This document shows, in pieces, positions 6,555 through 13,683 of a stretch of DNA of 25,715 bases. Source of the stretch: JANMEX01 sp043776635 (GTDB lineage Bacteria; Pseudomonadota; Alphaproteobacteria; Rhizobiales; Rhizobiaceae); NCBI GenBank assembly GCA_043776635.1, contig JAYVRA010000059.1, positions 1 to 25,715 on the forward strand, read 5' to 3'. The notes beneath the pieces were generated by a model. The model saw only the letters and a program-made list of their open reading frames with translations, had not been told where the DNA came from and made no database searches. Numbering within the stretch: the stretch's first letter is position 1; each line of letters starts with the position of its first letter. Position numbers and translations under genes: made by a program.

Positions 6555-8435
6555 ATGTTACAAATTACCGATCTTTCGCTGCGGATCGCGGGCAGGCTTT
6601 TGCTCGATCACGCAAATCTAACGCTTCCTGAAGGCACGCACGCCGGGCTTGTGGGGCGTAATGGTACGGGCAAAACCACGCTTTTCAAGGCAATTACTGG
6701 CGATTTGGCCTCAGAAACCGGTTCGACGTCACTTCCGCGCGGGCTGAAAATCGGTCAGGTAGCGCAAGAAGCGCCTGCAACCGAGCAATCACTTTTGGAG
6801 ATTGTACTGGAAGCCGACACGGAGCGCTCGGCGCTGATGGCGGAAGCCGAGACAGCGACGGACCCTAACCGTATCTCGGAAATCTACATTCGTTTGGCTG
6901 ATATTGATGCTTATTCAGCGGAGTCACGCGCGGGCGCAATCCTCTCTGGCCTTGGTTTTGATGCTGAAGCGCAGTTGCGCCCCGCGTCGAGTTTCTCCGG
7001 CGGGTGGCGCATGCGCGTTGCTCTGGCGGCGGTGCTGTTTGCCGAGCCTGATCTATTGTTGCTGGATGAACCAACAAACTATCTCGATCTGGAAGGAACG
7101 CTTTGGTTAGAAACCTATGTTGCAAAATATCCGCACACAGTTTTAATGATTAGTCATGATCGTGACCTTCTAAACAAAGCTGTTAATTCTATCGTTCATT
7201 TAGAAAATCAAAAACTAACCTTGTACAAAGGTGGCTATGACCAATTTGAGCGTCAACGCGCTGAAAATATGATGCTTCACAACAAATCTGTCGTGAAACA
7301 GGACGCGCATCGCAAACACATGGAAGCGTTTGTGGCGCGGTTTAAAGCCAAAGCCTCAAAGGCACGGCAAGCGCAATCGCGTATAAAAGCACTCGAAAAG
7401 TTACAGCCGATTGCGATGCTGACAGAAACAAGTGCGACACCGTTTCGCTTTCCCGAGCCGCTCAAAGAGGCCGCGTCGCCGATCATTGCAATGTATGATA
7501 TTTCAACGGGGTACGACAAAGCTCATCCGATTTTGAAGAAACTGGACCTGCGGATTGACCATGACGACCGCATTGCTTTGCTGGGCTCCAATGGTAACGG
7601 CAAATCCACTTTTGCCAAGTTGATTGCTAAAAGGCTCGCGCCATTTGGAGGCACTTCGACGACAGCGCCTGGACTTAAGGTTGCATTTTTTGCCCAGCAT
7701 CAGATGGATGATTTGATACCGGAAGACAATGCCGTGGACCATGTGCGCAAGCTGATGGGCGACGCGCCTGAAGCCAAAGTGCGGGCCAAAGTGGCCTCGA
7801 TGGGGCTGGCAACAGCCAAAATGAACACGCCCGCAAAGGACTTGTCCGGCGGTGAAAAAGCCCGTCTTTTAATGGGGTTAGCCGCATTTGACGGCCCTAA
7901 TTTGCTCATTCTTGATGAGCCTACCAACCATTTGGATATCGACAGCCGCGAGGCGCTGGTGGAAGCGCTTAATGAGTTTCCCGGAGCTGTTATTTTGATT
8001 TCCCATGATCGCCATTTAGTTGAAGCAACGGTGGACCGATTGTGGCTCGTGCGCAATGGCGGGGTGGAAAACTTTGACGGCGACCTGGACGACTATAAGG
8101 CGATGATCCTATCCGGTGAAATCTCAGGAACACAGGGCCAGCGTGACAAACGCGAGCAGCCTAAACTGAACAAGGCCGATGCCCGCAAGCTTGCCGCGCA
8201 GCGCCGGATTGACTATGCGCCGCTGGCCAAAAAGGTCAAAGATGCCGAAGGCTTAATTGATAAACATCATAGAGTGGTTGAGCTGGTTGAGGGCTCGCTG
8301 GCAAAGCCCGGACTGGATGCCGCAAAGATGATGCAGCTTGGCAAAGAGCGGACTGACGCGCAAAATCAAAAAGCGCTGGCGGAAGAAAACTGGCTGAAAT
8401 TATCCGAAGAATACGAAGCCAAAATGAACGCGTAA
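6555..8435 (+). CDS. ABC-F family ATPase (YheS/Uup-like)
   Basis: A 626-residue soluble protein with two ABC ATPase domains and no membrane segments, the ABC-F layout; such proteins act on the ribosome. Domain 1 has Walker A GRNGTGKTT (34-42), signature FSGGW (147-151), Walker B LLLLDEPTN (167-175) and switch histidine ISHDR. A charged linker follows (about 235-290, KAKASKARQAQSR), corresponding to the P-site-tRNA interaction motif. Domain 2 has GSNGNGKST (344-352), LSGGEK (430-435) and LLILDEPTN. The last ~90 residues form a basic coiled-coil-like tail. It resembles housekeeping ABC-F proteins more than known resistance types. A stretch around 7141-7260 is about 35% G+C, lower than its surroundings. 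Confidence 0.93.
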   Translation: MLQITDLSLRIAGRLLLDHANLTLPEGTHAGLVGRNGTGKTTLFKAITGDLASETGSTSLPRGLKIGQVAQEAPATEQSLLEIVLEADTERSALMAEAETATDPNRISEIYIRLADIDAYSAESRAGAILSGLGFDAEAQLRPASSFSGGWRMRVALAAVLFAEPDLLLLDEPTNYLDLEGTLWLETYVAKYPHTVLMISHDRDLLNKAVNSIVHLENQKLTLYKGGYDQFERQRAENMMLHNKSVVKQDAHRKHMEAFVARFKAKASKARQAQSRIKALEKLQPIAMLTETSATPFRFPEPLKEAASPIIAMYDISTGYDKAHPILKKLDLRIDHDDRIALLGSNGNGKSTFAKLIAKRLAPFGGTSTTAPGLKVAFFAQHQMDDLIPEDNAVDHVRKLMGDAPEAKVRAKVASMGLATAKMNTPAKDLSGGEKARLLMGLAAFDGPNLLILDEPTNHLDIDSREALVEALNEFPGAVILISHDRHLVEATVDRLWLVRNGGVENFDGDLDDYKAMILSGEISGTQGQRDKREQPKLNKADARKLAAQRRIDYAPLAKKVKDAEGLIDKHHRVVELVEGSLAKPGLDAAKMMQLGKERTDAQNQKALAEENWLKLSEEYEAKMNA

Positions 8436-8438
8436 AGC

Positions 8439-8482
8439 GGTCGGCAAGTGGTCGCAAAGTGGTCGCCAAACGGTCGGCAATC
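8439..8482. repeat. Four imperfect tandem copies of an 11-bp unit
   Basis: Four head-to-tail copies follow one another without gaps: GGTCGGCAAGT, GGTCGCAAAGT, GGTCGCCAAAC and GGTCGGCAATC. They start 4 nt after the ABC-F stop codon and lie in the space between convergent genes. Farther right GTTGCGGAC occurs twice (near 8504 and 8525). No terminator-like hairpin with a T-tract is visible in 8436-8550. The unit is not a multiple of three, so it does not look coding. Confidence 0.8.
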
Positions 8483-8550
8483 GCACGGAGGCGGTGCGGA
8501 ATGGTTGCGGACATGATACGGGCGTTGCGGACGGACTTTATCGAGGCAAA

Positions 8551-9150
8551 CTAACCAGCGTCCCTGCCCCATTTTGGTTTTTCGGCTTTGACTTCGTCTG
8601 GCGTTGGCGAGCGGCGCGAGCGGATCAAGCCTAACAATCCAATTGCGAACAGGCCTATGCCTGCCGGTATCGCGCGCGAGTCAACCTCTTTGACATTTCC
8701 CCTCAGCACCAAATCCACAGTCTTGAGTGACAGACCTTCAAAGCCTCCGCGCTCAAGCGTAAAATGATATTGACCGGCCGCGATGCCGGTAAGTTCACCT
8801 GCGGTATCGCGAAAGATTTTTTCTGAGCGTTGCAAGCCGCGCCCGTCAGCTATTCCTGCTGCGAAGTTCAAGTTTTCATCCATGACAGTTTTGCCTGCCG
8901 TAGTAGCGGTAAGATGCAAAAGGGACTGCGCACCATCAGGATAGTTTTGCATAATTGGCGTCATGTCAACAAACACGCGAACCGGCGCTTCGTCCGGCGT
9001 TAGAATAACGTCAACAGCTTTGAAGCTTCCGGGCCTTTGGAAGACGCGGTAAGTGCCAATATCCTTTCCGGATCTATTGTGGATATACCAAGGATAGGCT
9101 GCACCACATCCAATGCCCGCCAAAATCATCAAAACAAAAATGCCACGCAA
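8551..9150 (-). CDS. Unrecognised protein with N- and C-terminal membrane segments
   Basis: I do not recognise this family. The 199 residues start with a hydrophobic helix (about 3-20, FVLMILAGIGCGAAYPWYI). A polar domain of roughly 130 residues follows, rich in beta-type sequence (YRVFQR, VDVILTPDEAPVRVFVDM, QYHFTLERG). A second hydrophobic helix (about 159-176, AIPAGIGLFAIGLLGLI) comes next, then a basic cytoplasmic tail RSRRSP. This suggests a periplasmic domain held by two helices. The start is TTG at 9150, supported by AAAGG about 8 nt upstream. The in-frame ATG at 9129 has no ribosome site. The gene is 38 nt downstream of holC on the same strand and may belong to the pepA-holC transcript. 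Confidence 0.65.
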   Translation of the reverse strand: MRGIFVLMILAGIGCGAAYPWYIHNRSGKDIGTYRVFQRPGSFKAVDVILTPDEAPVRVFVDMTPIMQNYPDGAQSLLHLTATTAGKTVMDENLNFAAGIADGRGLQRSEKIFRDTAGELTGIAAGQYHFTLERGGFEGLSLKTVDLVLRGNVKEVDSRAIPAGIGLFAIGLLGLIRSRRSPTPDEVKAEKPKWGRDAG

Positions 9151-9188
9151 GGTTTAGTGCCTTTCGAATTTTGAATGGGGAAACGCAC

Positions 9189-9638
9189 TCACGCTTTTTT
9201 CTCCCAACGCTTCCCGGCGTTTTGTTGCCAATAGGTTAGCTCGTGACCGGCTGCTTTCAGCGATTTCCATTGGGCGCGGGCATCCTCAACTTGAACCTCA
9301 TCATGGCCATCAAACATAAAAATACCGCGAACATAGCCCTCTAAGGCGGGTGAAACCGCGCCATCAACAAGAAAACGCACTTGCGCACTGTTGATATTTT
9401 CAGGGGCGGTCGTCAGCACAATCGGCGTTTCAGCCGCTTTTTCTTCGTGATCGCAACTGTGGGCGAGAAAACTCTCTTCGGTGTATGTCCACAAATGCGC
9501 ATCAAGCGCATCGCGGCGTTCCTCGGTTCCTGTCTGCACCACAACGTTCCAACCGCGTGCGACCGAACGTTCAAGCAGGCCCGGCAGCGCGTCTTCGAGT
9601 TTGGATTCGGTGAGGTGGTAGAATAGGACTTCGGTCAA
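9189..9638 (-). CDS. holC: DNA polymerase III chi subunit
   Basis: Chi belongs to the clamp-loader complex of the replicative polymerase and links it to single-strand DNA-binding protein. The 149 residues begin TEVLFYHLTESKLEDALPGLLERSVARGW. They continue with VVVQTGTEERRDALDAHLWTY, FLAHS near the middle and RWEKK at the end, the standard order for HolC. The length is normal for alphaproteobacteria. The start ATG lies 3 nt after the pepA stop. The pepA-holC pairing is also known from gammaproteobacteria, which supports the identification. Confidence 0.93.
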   Translation of the reverse strand: MTEVLFYHLTESKLEDALPGLLERSVARGWNVVVQTGTEERRDALDAHLWTYTEESFLAHSCDHEEKAAETPIVLTTAPENINSAQVRFLVDGAVSPALEGYVRGIFMFDGHDEVQVEDARAQWKSLKAAGHELTYWQQNAGKRWEKKA

Positions 9639-9641
9639 GCT

Positions 9642-11150
9642 TCAGCCCTCATAATGGCTGGAAACCAGCCTATCGAGCAAGCGCACGCCGTATCCGGACG
9701 CCCAGCCCGCGTTGATTTCGCTGGAAGGCGAGCCCATGGCAGTGCCGGCAATATCCAAGTGCGCCCATTTGGTATCACCAACAAAGCGCTGCAAAAATTG
9801 CGCTGCGGTGATGGACCCGGCATAGCGACCGCCGATATTTTTGACATCCGCGTTAGTTGAATCAATCAGCTTGTCATATTCCGGCCCCATCGGCATACGC
9901 CACAAGCGCTCGCCAGTGGCGATGCCTGCATCCGTGAGACGGGTGGAGAGCTCGTCATTGTTGGAGAACAGGCCGGCATGGGCATTGCCGAGCGCAACGA
10001 GAATGGCGCCTGTCAGGGTCGCAAGGTTCACCATGAATTCCGGATCAAACTTCGTGCGGCAGTAATGCAGCGCATCAGCCAAAACCAGACGGCCTTCGGC
10101 GTCGGTATTCAAAACTTCAATTGTTGTGCCGGACATAGCGGTGACAATATCGCCCGGGCGCTGTGCATTGGCATCAACCATGTTTTCCACAAGGCCGATG
10201 ATGCCGATAACATTTGCCTTGGCTTTGCGGGCGGAGAGAACGTGCATGAGGCCGGTGACAGCAGCCGCGCCGCCCATGTCACCCTTCATATCTTCCATGC
10301 CAGCGGCGGACTTTATGGAAATGCCGCCCGAATCAAACACCACGCCTTTGCCGATAAAGGCGATTGGCTTGGCTTTGCCTTTGCCGCCATTCCATTTCAT
10401 AATGACCATGCGCGGCGGGCGAACGGAGCCTTGCGCGACGCCGAGCAACGCGCCCATACCAAGCTTTTTCATTTCCTTTTCGCCGAGAATTTCGACTTCC
10501 ACGCCAAGCTTTTCCAGCTCTTTGGCTTTTGCGGCGAACTCTAATGTGCCGAGAATATTGGCAGGCTCATTGACCAGATCGCGCGCATTGATGACACCTT
10601 GATAGACCACCTCACGGCCCGCAAAAGCCTTCTTTGCGGCAGAGACATCGTTCACCAAAATTGTCACTTTTGTGGCGACCTTCGGCTCCAGCTTTTCGTC
10701 TTTCTTATCGTCTTTCTTATCGTCTTTCTTGGACTTGTACTTATCGAAAGAATAGGCGCGAAGTAGCAATCCAAGCGCAAAATCCGCCGCATTTTCGGGC
10801 GAAACAGTGGCTTCCGGCAAATCAAGCAACACCGAAACGGATGTTAGAGTACCCAGCTTTGCGCCAATAGTTCCGCCGAGTTTCAGCCAAGAGTTTTCAT
10901 CCAACTTATCAATCGCGCCAGTACCCACTACATGCAAACGATCCAGCCCGGTGCCTTCCGGAACCAAAACTTCGATTGTCGCTGCGAGCTTGCTCTTGAA
11001 CTCGGCGGATGCAATGGCGCGGTCGAGACATGCGCCGGCATTTTCACGCGCGGCGCTACTTTGTAGGTTTTTGTCGGCGGAAAGTATAAACAGCGTGCCG
11101 GTGGAGATTTTGGCTGGTTTGTTAAAGGCGATAACTGGCTTTAAAGACAT
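9642..11150 (-). CDS. pepA: Leucyl aminopeptidase (M17 family)
   Basis: A cytoplasmic hexameric aminopeptidase with two metal ions that removes N-terminal residues from peptides. In some bacteria it also binds DNA. The 502 residues contain the expected metal ligands: K268 and D273 (GKGVVFDSGG), D291, and D350 and E352 in the signature NTDAEGRLVLADAL. The frame is open to 11273, but family members begin near MSLKPVIAF, so I chose ATG 11150. ATG 11162 is an alternative, and neither has a strong ribosome site. Residues 138-153 are almost entirely lysine and aspartate, encoded by a 12-bp tandem repeat, at the linker between the N-terminal and catalytic domains. It heads the pepA-holC operon. Confidence 0.94.
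   Translation of the reverse strand: MSLKPVIAFNKPAKISTGTLFILSADKNLQSSAARENAGACLDRAIASAEFKSKLAATIEVLVPEGTGLDRLHVVGTGAIDKLDENSWLKLGGTIGAKLGTLTSVSVLLDLPEATVSPENAADFALGLLLRAYSFDKYKSKKDDKKDDKKDEKLEPKVATKVTILVNDVSAAKKAFAGREVVYQGVINARDLVNEPANILGTLEFAAKAKELEKLGVEVEILGEKEMKKLGMGALLGVAQGSVRPPRMVIMKWNGGKGKAKPIAFIGKGVVFDSGGISIKSAAGMEDMKGDMGGAAAVTGLMHVLSARKAKANVIGIIGLVENMVDANAQRPGDIVTAMSGTTIEVLNTDAEGRLVLADALHYCRTKFDPEFMVNLATLTGAILVALGNAHAGLFSNNDELSTRLTDAGIATGERLWRMPMGPEYDKLIDSTNADVKNIGGRYAGSITAAQFLQRFVGDTKWAHLDIAGTAMGSPSSEINAGWASGYGVRLLDRLVSSHYEG
10696..10730. repeat. 12-bp tandem repeat inside pepA
   Basis: About 2.9 copies of TCGTCTTTCTTA on the plus strand, in phase with the pepA reading frame, encode repeated KKDD units. 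Being a multiple of three, gain or loss of units would keep the frame. It lies in the interdomain linker, so copy number is probably tolerated. Confidence 0.85.
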
Positions 11151-11389
11151 GAGAGGTTCCATCACGGGATTATTGTTGAAAATATATTTTAGGCATTTAC
11201 GCTCTTTTGCAAGCAATGTCTTGGATCGAACACTTTGTTCAGCTTTTGTTAACCGTCTTTGTTGGGGTAGCATTAGCCAAGTACAATTAAGATTTGAGCC
11301 ATTGCCCAGCTCGCACTAAGAGCAGTCGCAAAACCGCCCCAAGCCTTTGTGTGTAGATGGGCCATGAGTATCGGAATTGAAGACGGCCC
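11151..11389. promoter_or_regulatory. Divergent promoter region between pepA and lptF
   Basis: These 239 nt hold the promoters of both operons. For the rightward lptF operon TTGTTG (11259-11264) and TACAAT (11282-11287) are 17 nt apart, a plausible sigma-70-type pair with a good -10 and weak -35. For leftward pepA, TAAAAT (complement of 11186-11191) could be a -10, with no convincing -35. A 9-codon ORF (11364-11393, product MSIGIEDGP) ends by overlapping the lptF ATG as ATGA. None of these has experimental support here. Confidence 0.35.
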
Positions 11390-12598
11390 ATGAAGGTTCT
11401 TGAACGCTATATTCTGCGCCGTGTACTGATCCAGACAGTCGGCGCAACTGCGGCCACTTTGGGGATTGTGTGGACTGTTCAGGCGCTGACGAAGGTGAAC
11501 CTTGTGACCAACACAGGCCAGTCTATCGGCTCGTTTTTGCTGCTGGCAACATTGCTCTTGCCGGCAATTATATCCATAGTTATGCCAGTTTCAGTTCTGA
11601 TTGCCACCACACAGACCTTGAATATGATGAACACTGATTCCGAGCTAGCCGTTATCCATGGAGCCGGTGCGCCAAAATTTCTTGTCTACAAGCCAATTTT
11701 AATTGTTGCGACACTTGCCTCGCTGATGATTATTTTGGTCACAAATTTTGCTGAACCTTACACCCGCCAAGCTGCACGACAGCTGGTAGCGGACGCTCGT
11801 GCTGACTTACTTTCGATTGTCATTCAAGAAGGTTCCTTTAAGGAAATTGACAAGAACGTTTATATGCAAATAGCAAAACGTCTGCCCGGCGGATTATTGG
11901 GCGGCCTGTTCATTGCCGATGAGCGCGATAAGAAAACAGATCTGATTTACTATGCCCGCGAAGGAGCAGTGGTGAAACAGGACGGCATCAATCTTTTGTT
12001 GATGAAAGATGGTGAAATCCACCAAAAATCAATCAACACAGGACAAGTTTCCATTATCAGGTTTTCGTCCTATGCCTTTGATTTGTCTGAATTTACCGCC
12101 TCCACATCAAAGCCATTTCTGTATCCCAAGGACCAAACCACCACGTATTTAATGAACCCTGATGCGAACGATGAGACGTTAAAACGGCAGCCGTTGCTCT
12201 TGAGTGTGGAACTGCACCGCCGGTTTTCTGTCTGGCTCTATCCGCTGGTATTTGCCATGATAGGTGTTGGTGCATGCGGGTATGCCCGCTCGCACAGGGT
12301 GACATCAGTTGGCGCCATTTTAAACGCGATGGCGGTGTCAATAATCATCAGGTGGTTGGGCTTGGTCGCAGAGAACACGTCTGAGACTATAGCCTATCTT
12401 TGGCCTACGATTTATATTGTACCACTAACTGGCATTTTCGTTCCACTATGGCTGGCATACAAAAATATTCCGATTGCCCTGTCGGCTTCCACGAGCGACC
12501 GGATTGAAAAATTTATCGCAAGTCTCGCTAAAGTTCGGGACAAACTATTGGTAAAAATATCCGGCTTTCGCCGCTCCAAAAACATGGCGGGTGCATGA
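11390..12598 (+). CDS. lptF: LPS export permease LptF
   Basis: One of the two membrane subunits of the LptB2FG ABC transporter, which extracts lipopolysaccharide from the inner membrane and passes it to the LptC/LptA bridge. The 402 residues start MKVLERYILRRVLIQT, followed by helices near 12-35, 50-75 and 100-122. A periplasmic beta domain (about 130-260) and three C-terminal helices (about 280-370) complete the LptF/LptG (YjgP/YjgQ) layout. The first of the two adjacent YjgP/Q genes is conventionally LptF. The stop overlaps the lptG start by 4 nt (ATGA), implying translational coupling. Confidence 0.93.
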   Translation: MKVLERYILRRVLIQTVGATAATLGIVWTVQALTKVNLVTNTGQSIGSFLLLATLLLPAIISIVMPVSVLIATTQTLNMMNTDSELAVIHGAGAPKFLVYKPILIVATLASLMIILVTNFAEPYTRQAARQLVADARADLLSIVIQEGSFKEIDKNVYMQIAKRLPGGLLGGLFIADERDKKTDLIYYAREGAVVKQDGINLLLMKDGEIHQKSINTGQVSIIRFSSYAFDLSEFTASTSKPFLYPKDQTTTYLMNPDANDETLKRQPLLLSVELHRRFSVWLYPLVFAMIGVGACGYARSHRVTSVGAILNAMAVSIIIRWLGLVAENTSETIAYLWPTIYIVPLTGIFVPLWLAYKNIPIALSASTSDRIEKFIASLAKVRDKLLVKISGFRRSKNMAGA

Positions 12599-13683
12599 TG
12601 GGCAAAACGCTGTTCCGATATTTTTTTACGCGCTATTTGATCGCCGCTGCCTATTTCATGAGCGGTATTATGGCGCTAATTTTTGTTACAAATTTTACTG
12701 AACTCAACTCCCGTCTTTCCGGATATAAAAATTATACGGCGAGTATTGGTCTGGAAATTTCCGGTCTTCAGGTTTTAAGCGTTTTACAACAAACAATTCC
12801 ATTTATTGGCTTGTTTGCCAGCATGGCAATGCTTGTGCAACTGAACCGTAAATATGAATTGGTGATTGCCCGCTCTGCCGGGCTTTCCGCATGGCAATTT
12901 CTTTTGCCAATTTGTTTTGGAGCTTTCACGTTTGGCTTATTTACGATCCTTGTCATCAACCCGATTGCGGCCACCATGCTGGCAAAGGCTGAGGAGACCC
13001 AGTCGGGCCTTGGTGCAGGCGTTTCGCCGCAATCCCCGGCACTTTCCACACCATGGATACGGCAATCCGAGCCGGATGGTGATGTGATCATCGGCGCGAA
13101 ATCCGTGCTGGGGAATGGCAGGACGCTCATATCGCCTGTTTTTTTTATTCTCGGCAAAGACGATGAGATCAAACACCGGATTGATGCGCAAAGGGCGGAG
13201 CTATCTGACCGCAGTTGGCATTTAGCTAATGCCGTAACGTCCAGTCCCGGCTCATTGCCTCAACCTGCGGCTACGATGATTTTTTCTACTAATCTGACCC
13301 CGGAACTTATTCAGGAACGCTTGCAAAACCCTGAAATGATTCCCTTTTTAGAATTGCCGCAAAAGATTGCAGTCGCCAAAGCTTTGGGCTATCAGGCCAA
13401 TGTCTTTGAGATGCAATTCCAGAATATTTTGGCATTGCCGGCACTAATGGTGGTTATGACATTCATTGCATCAACCGTAACGTTGAAATTTGTGCGTTTC
13501 GGCCAGTCTGCAACCATGATTGTGAGTGGAATACTTGCCGGGTTCATGCTTTATGTCGTGACAGTTTTGGTCAAGGCTTTCGGTGGGGCTGGGATCGTAC
13601 CACCCGTGATTGCGGCGTGGTTTCCAGTCGGGTTGGCCTTTTTGTTCGGGGTCTCCTTTTTGTTGAATAAGGAGGATGGTTAG
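12595..13683 (+). CDS. lptG: LPS export permease LptG
   Basis: Partner of LptF in the LptB2FG transporter. The 362 residues begin TLFRYFFTRYLIAAAYFMSG with a first helix near 14-35. Two further helices follow in the N-terminal half (about 60-85 and 100-125). A periplasmic domain of about 130 residues comes next, then three helices at the end (about 272-360), the last before FLLNKEDG. The gene ends TAG immediately followed by the TTG start of lptD. The AAGGAGG ribosome site of lptD lies inside its last codons. Confidence 0.93.
   Translation: MMGKTLFRYFFTRYLIAAAYFMSGIMALIFVTNFTELNSRLSGYKNYTASIGLEISGLQVLSVLQQTIPFIGLFASMAMLVQLNRKYELVIARSAGLSAWQFLLPICFGAFTFGLFTILVINPIAATMLAKAEETQSGLGAGVSPQSPALSTPWIRQSEPDGDVIIGAKSVLGNGRTLISPVFFILGKDDEIKHRIDAQRAELSDRSWHLANAVTSSPGSLPQPAATMIFSTNLTPELIQERLQNPEMIPFLELPQKIAVAKALGYQANVFEMQFQNILALPALMVVMTFIASTVTLKFVRFGQSATMIVSGILAGFMLYVVTVLVKAFGGAGIVPPVIAAWFPVGLAFLFGVSFLLNKEDG
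13668..13674 (+). promoter_or_regulatory. Shine-Dalgarno site that decides the lptD TTG start
   Basis: AAGGAGG within the last codons of lptG is the strongest ribosome site seen in this operon. It is spaced correctly for the TTG at 13684 and too far from the next ATG. Confidence 0.7.

Noticed and set aside
10126..10602. 158-codon plus-strand open frame inside pepA
   Set aside because: It mirrors a well-supported gene on the other strand, and the residue composition is that of a shadow frame.
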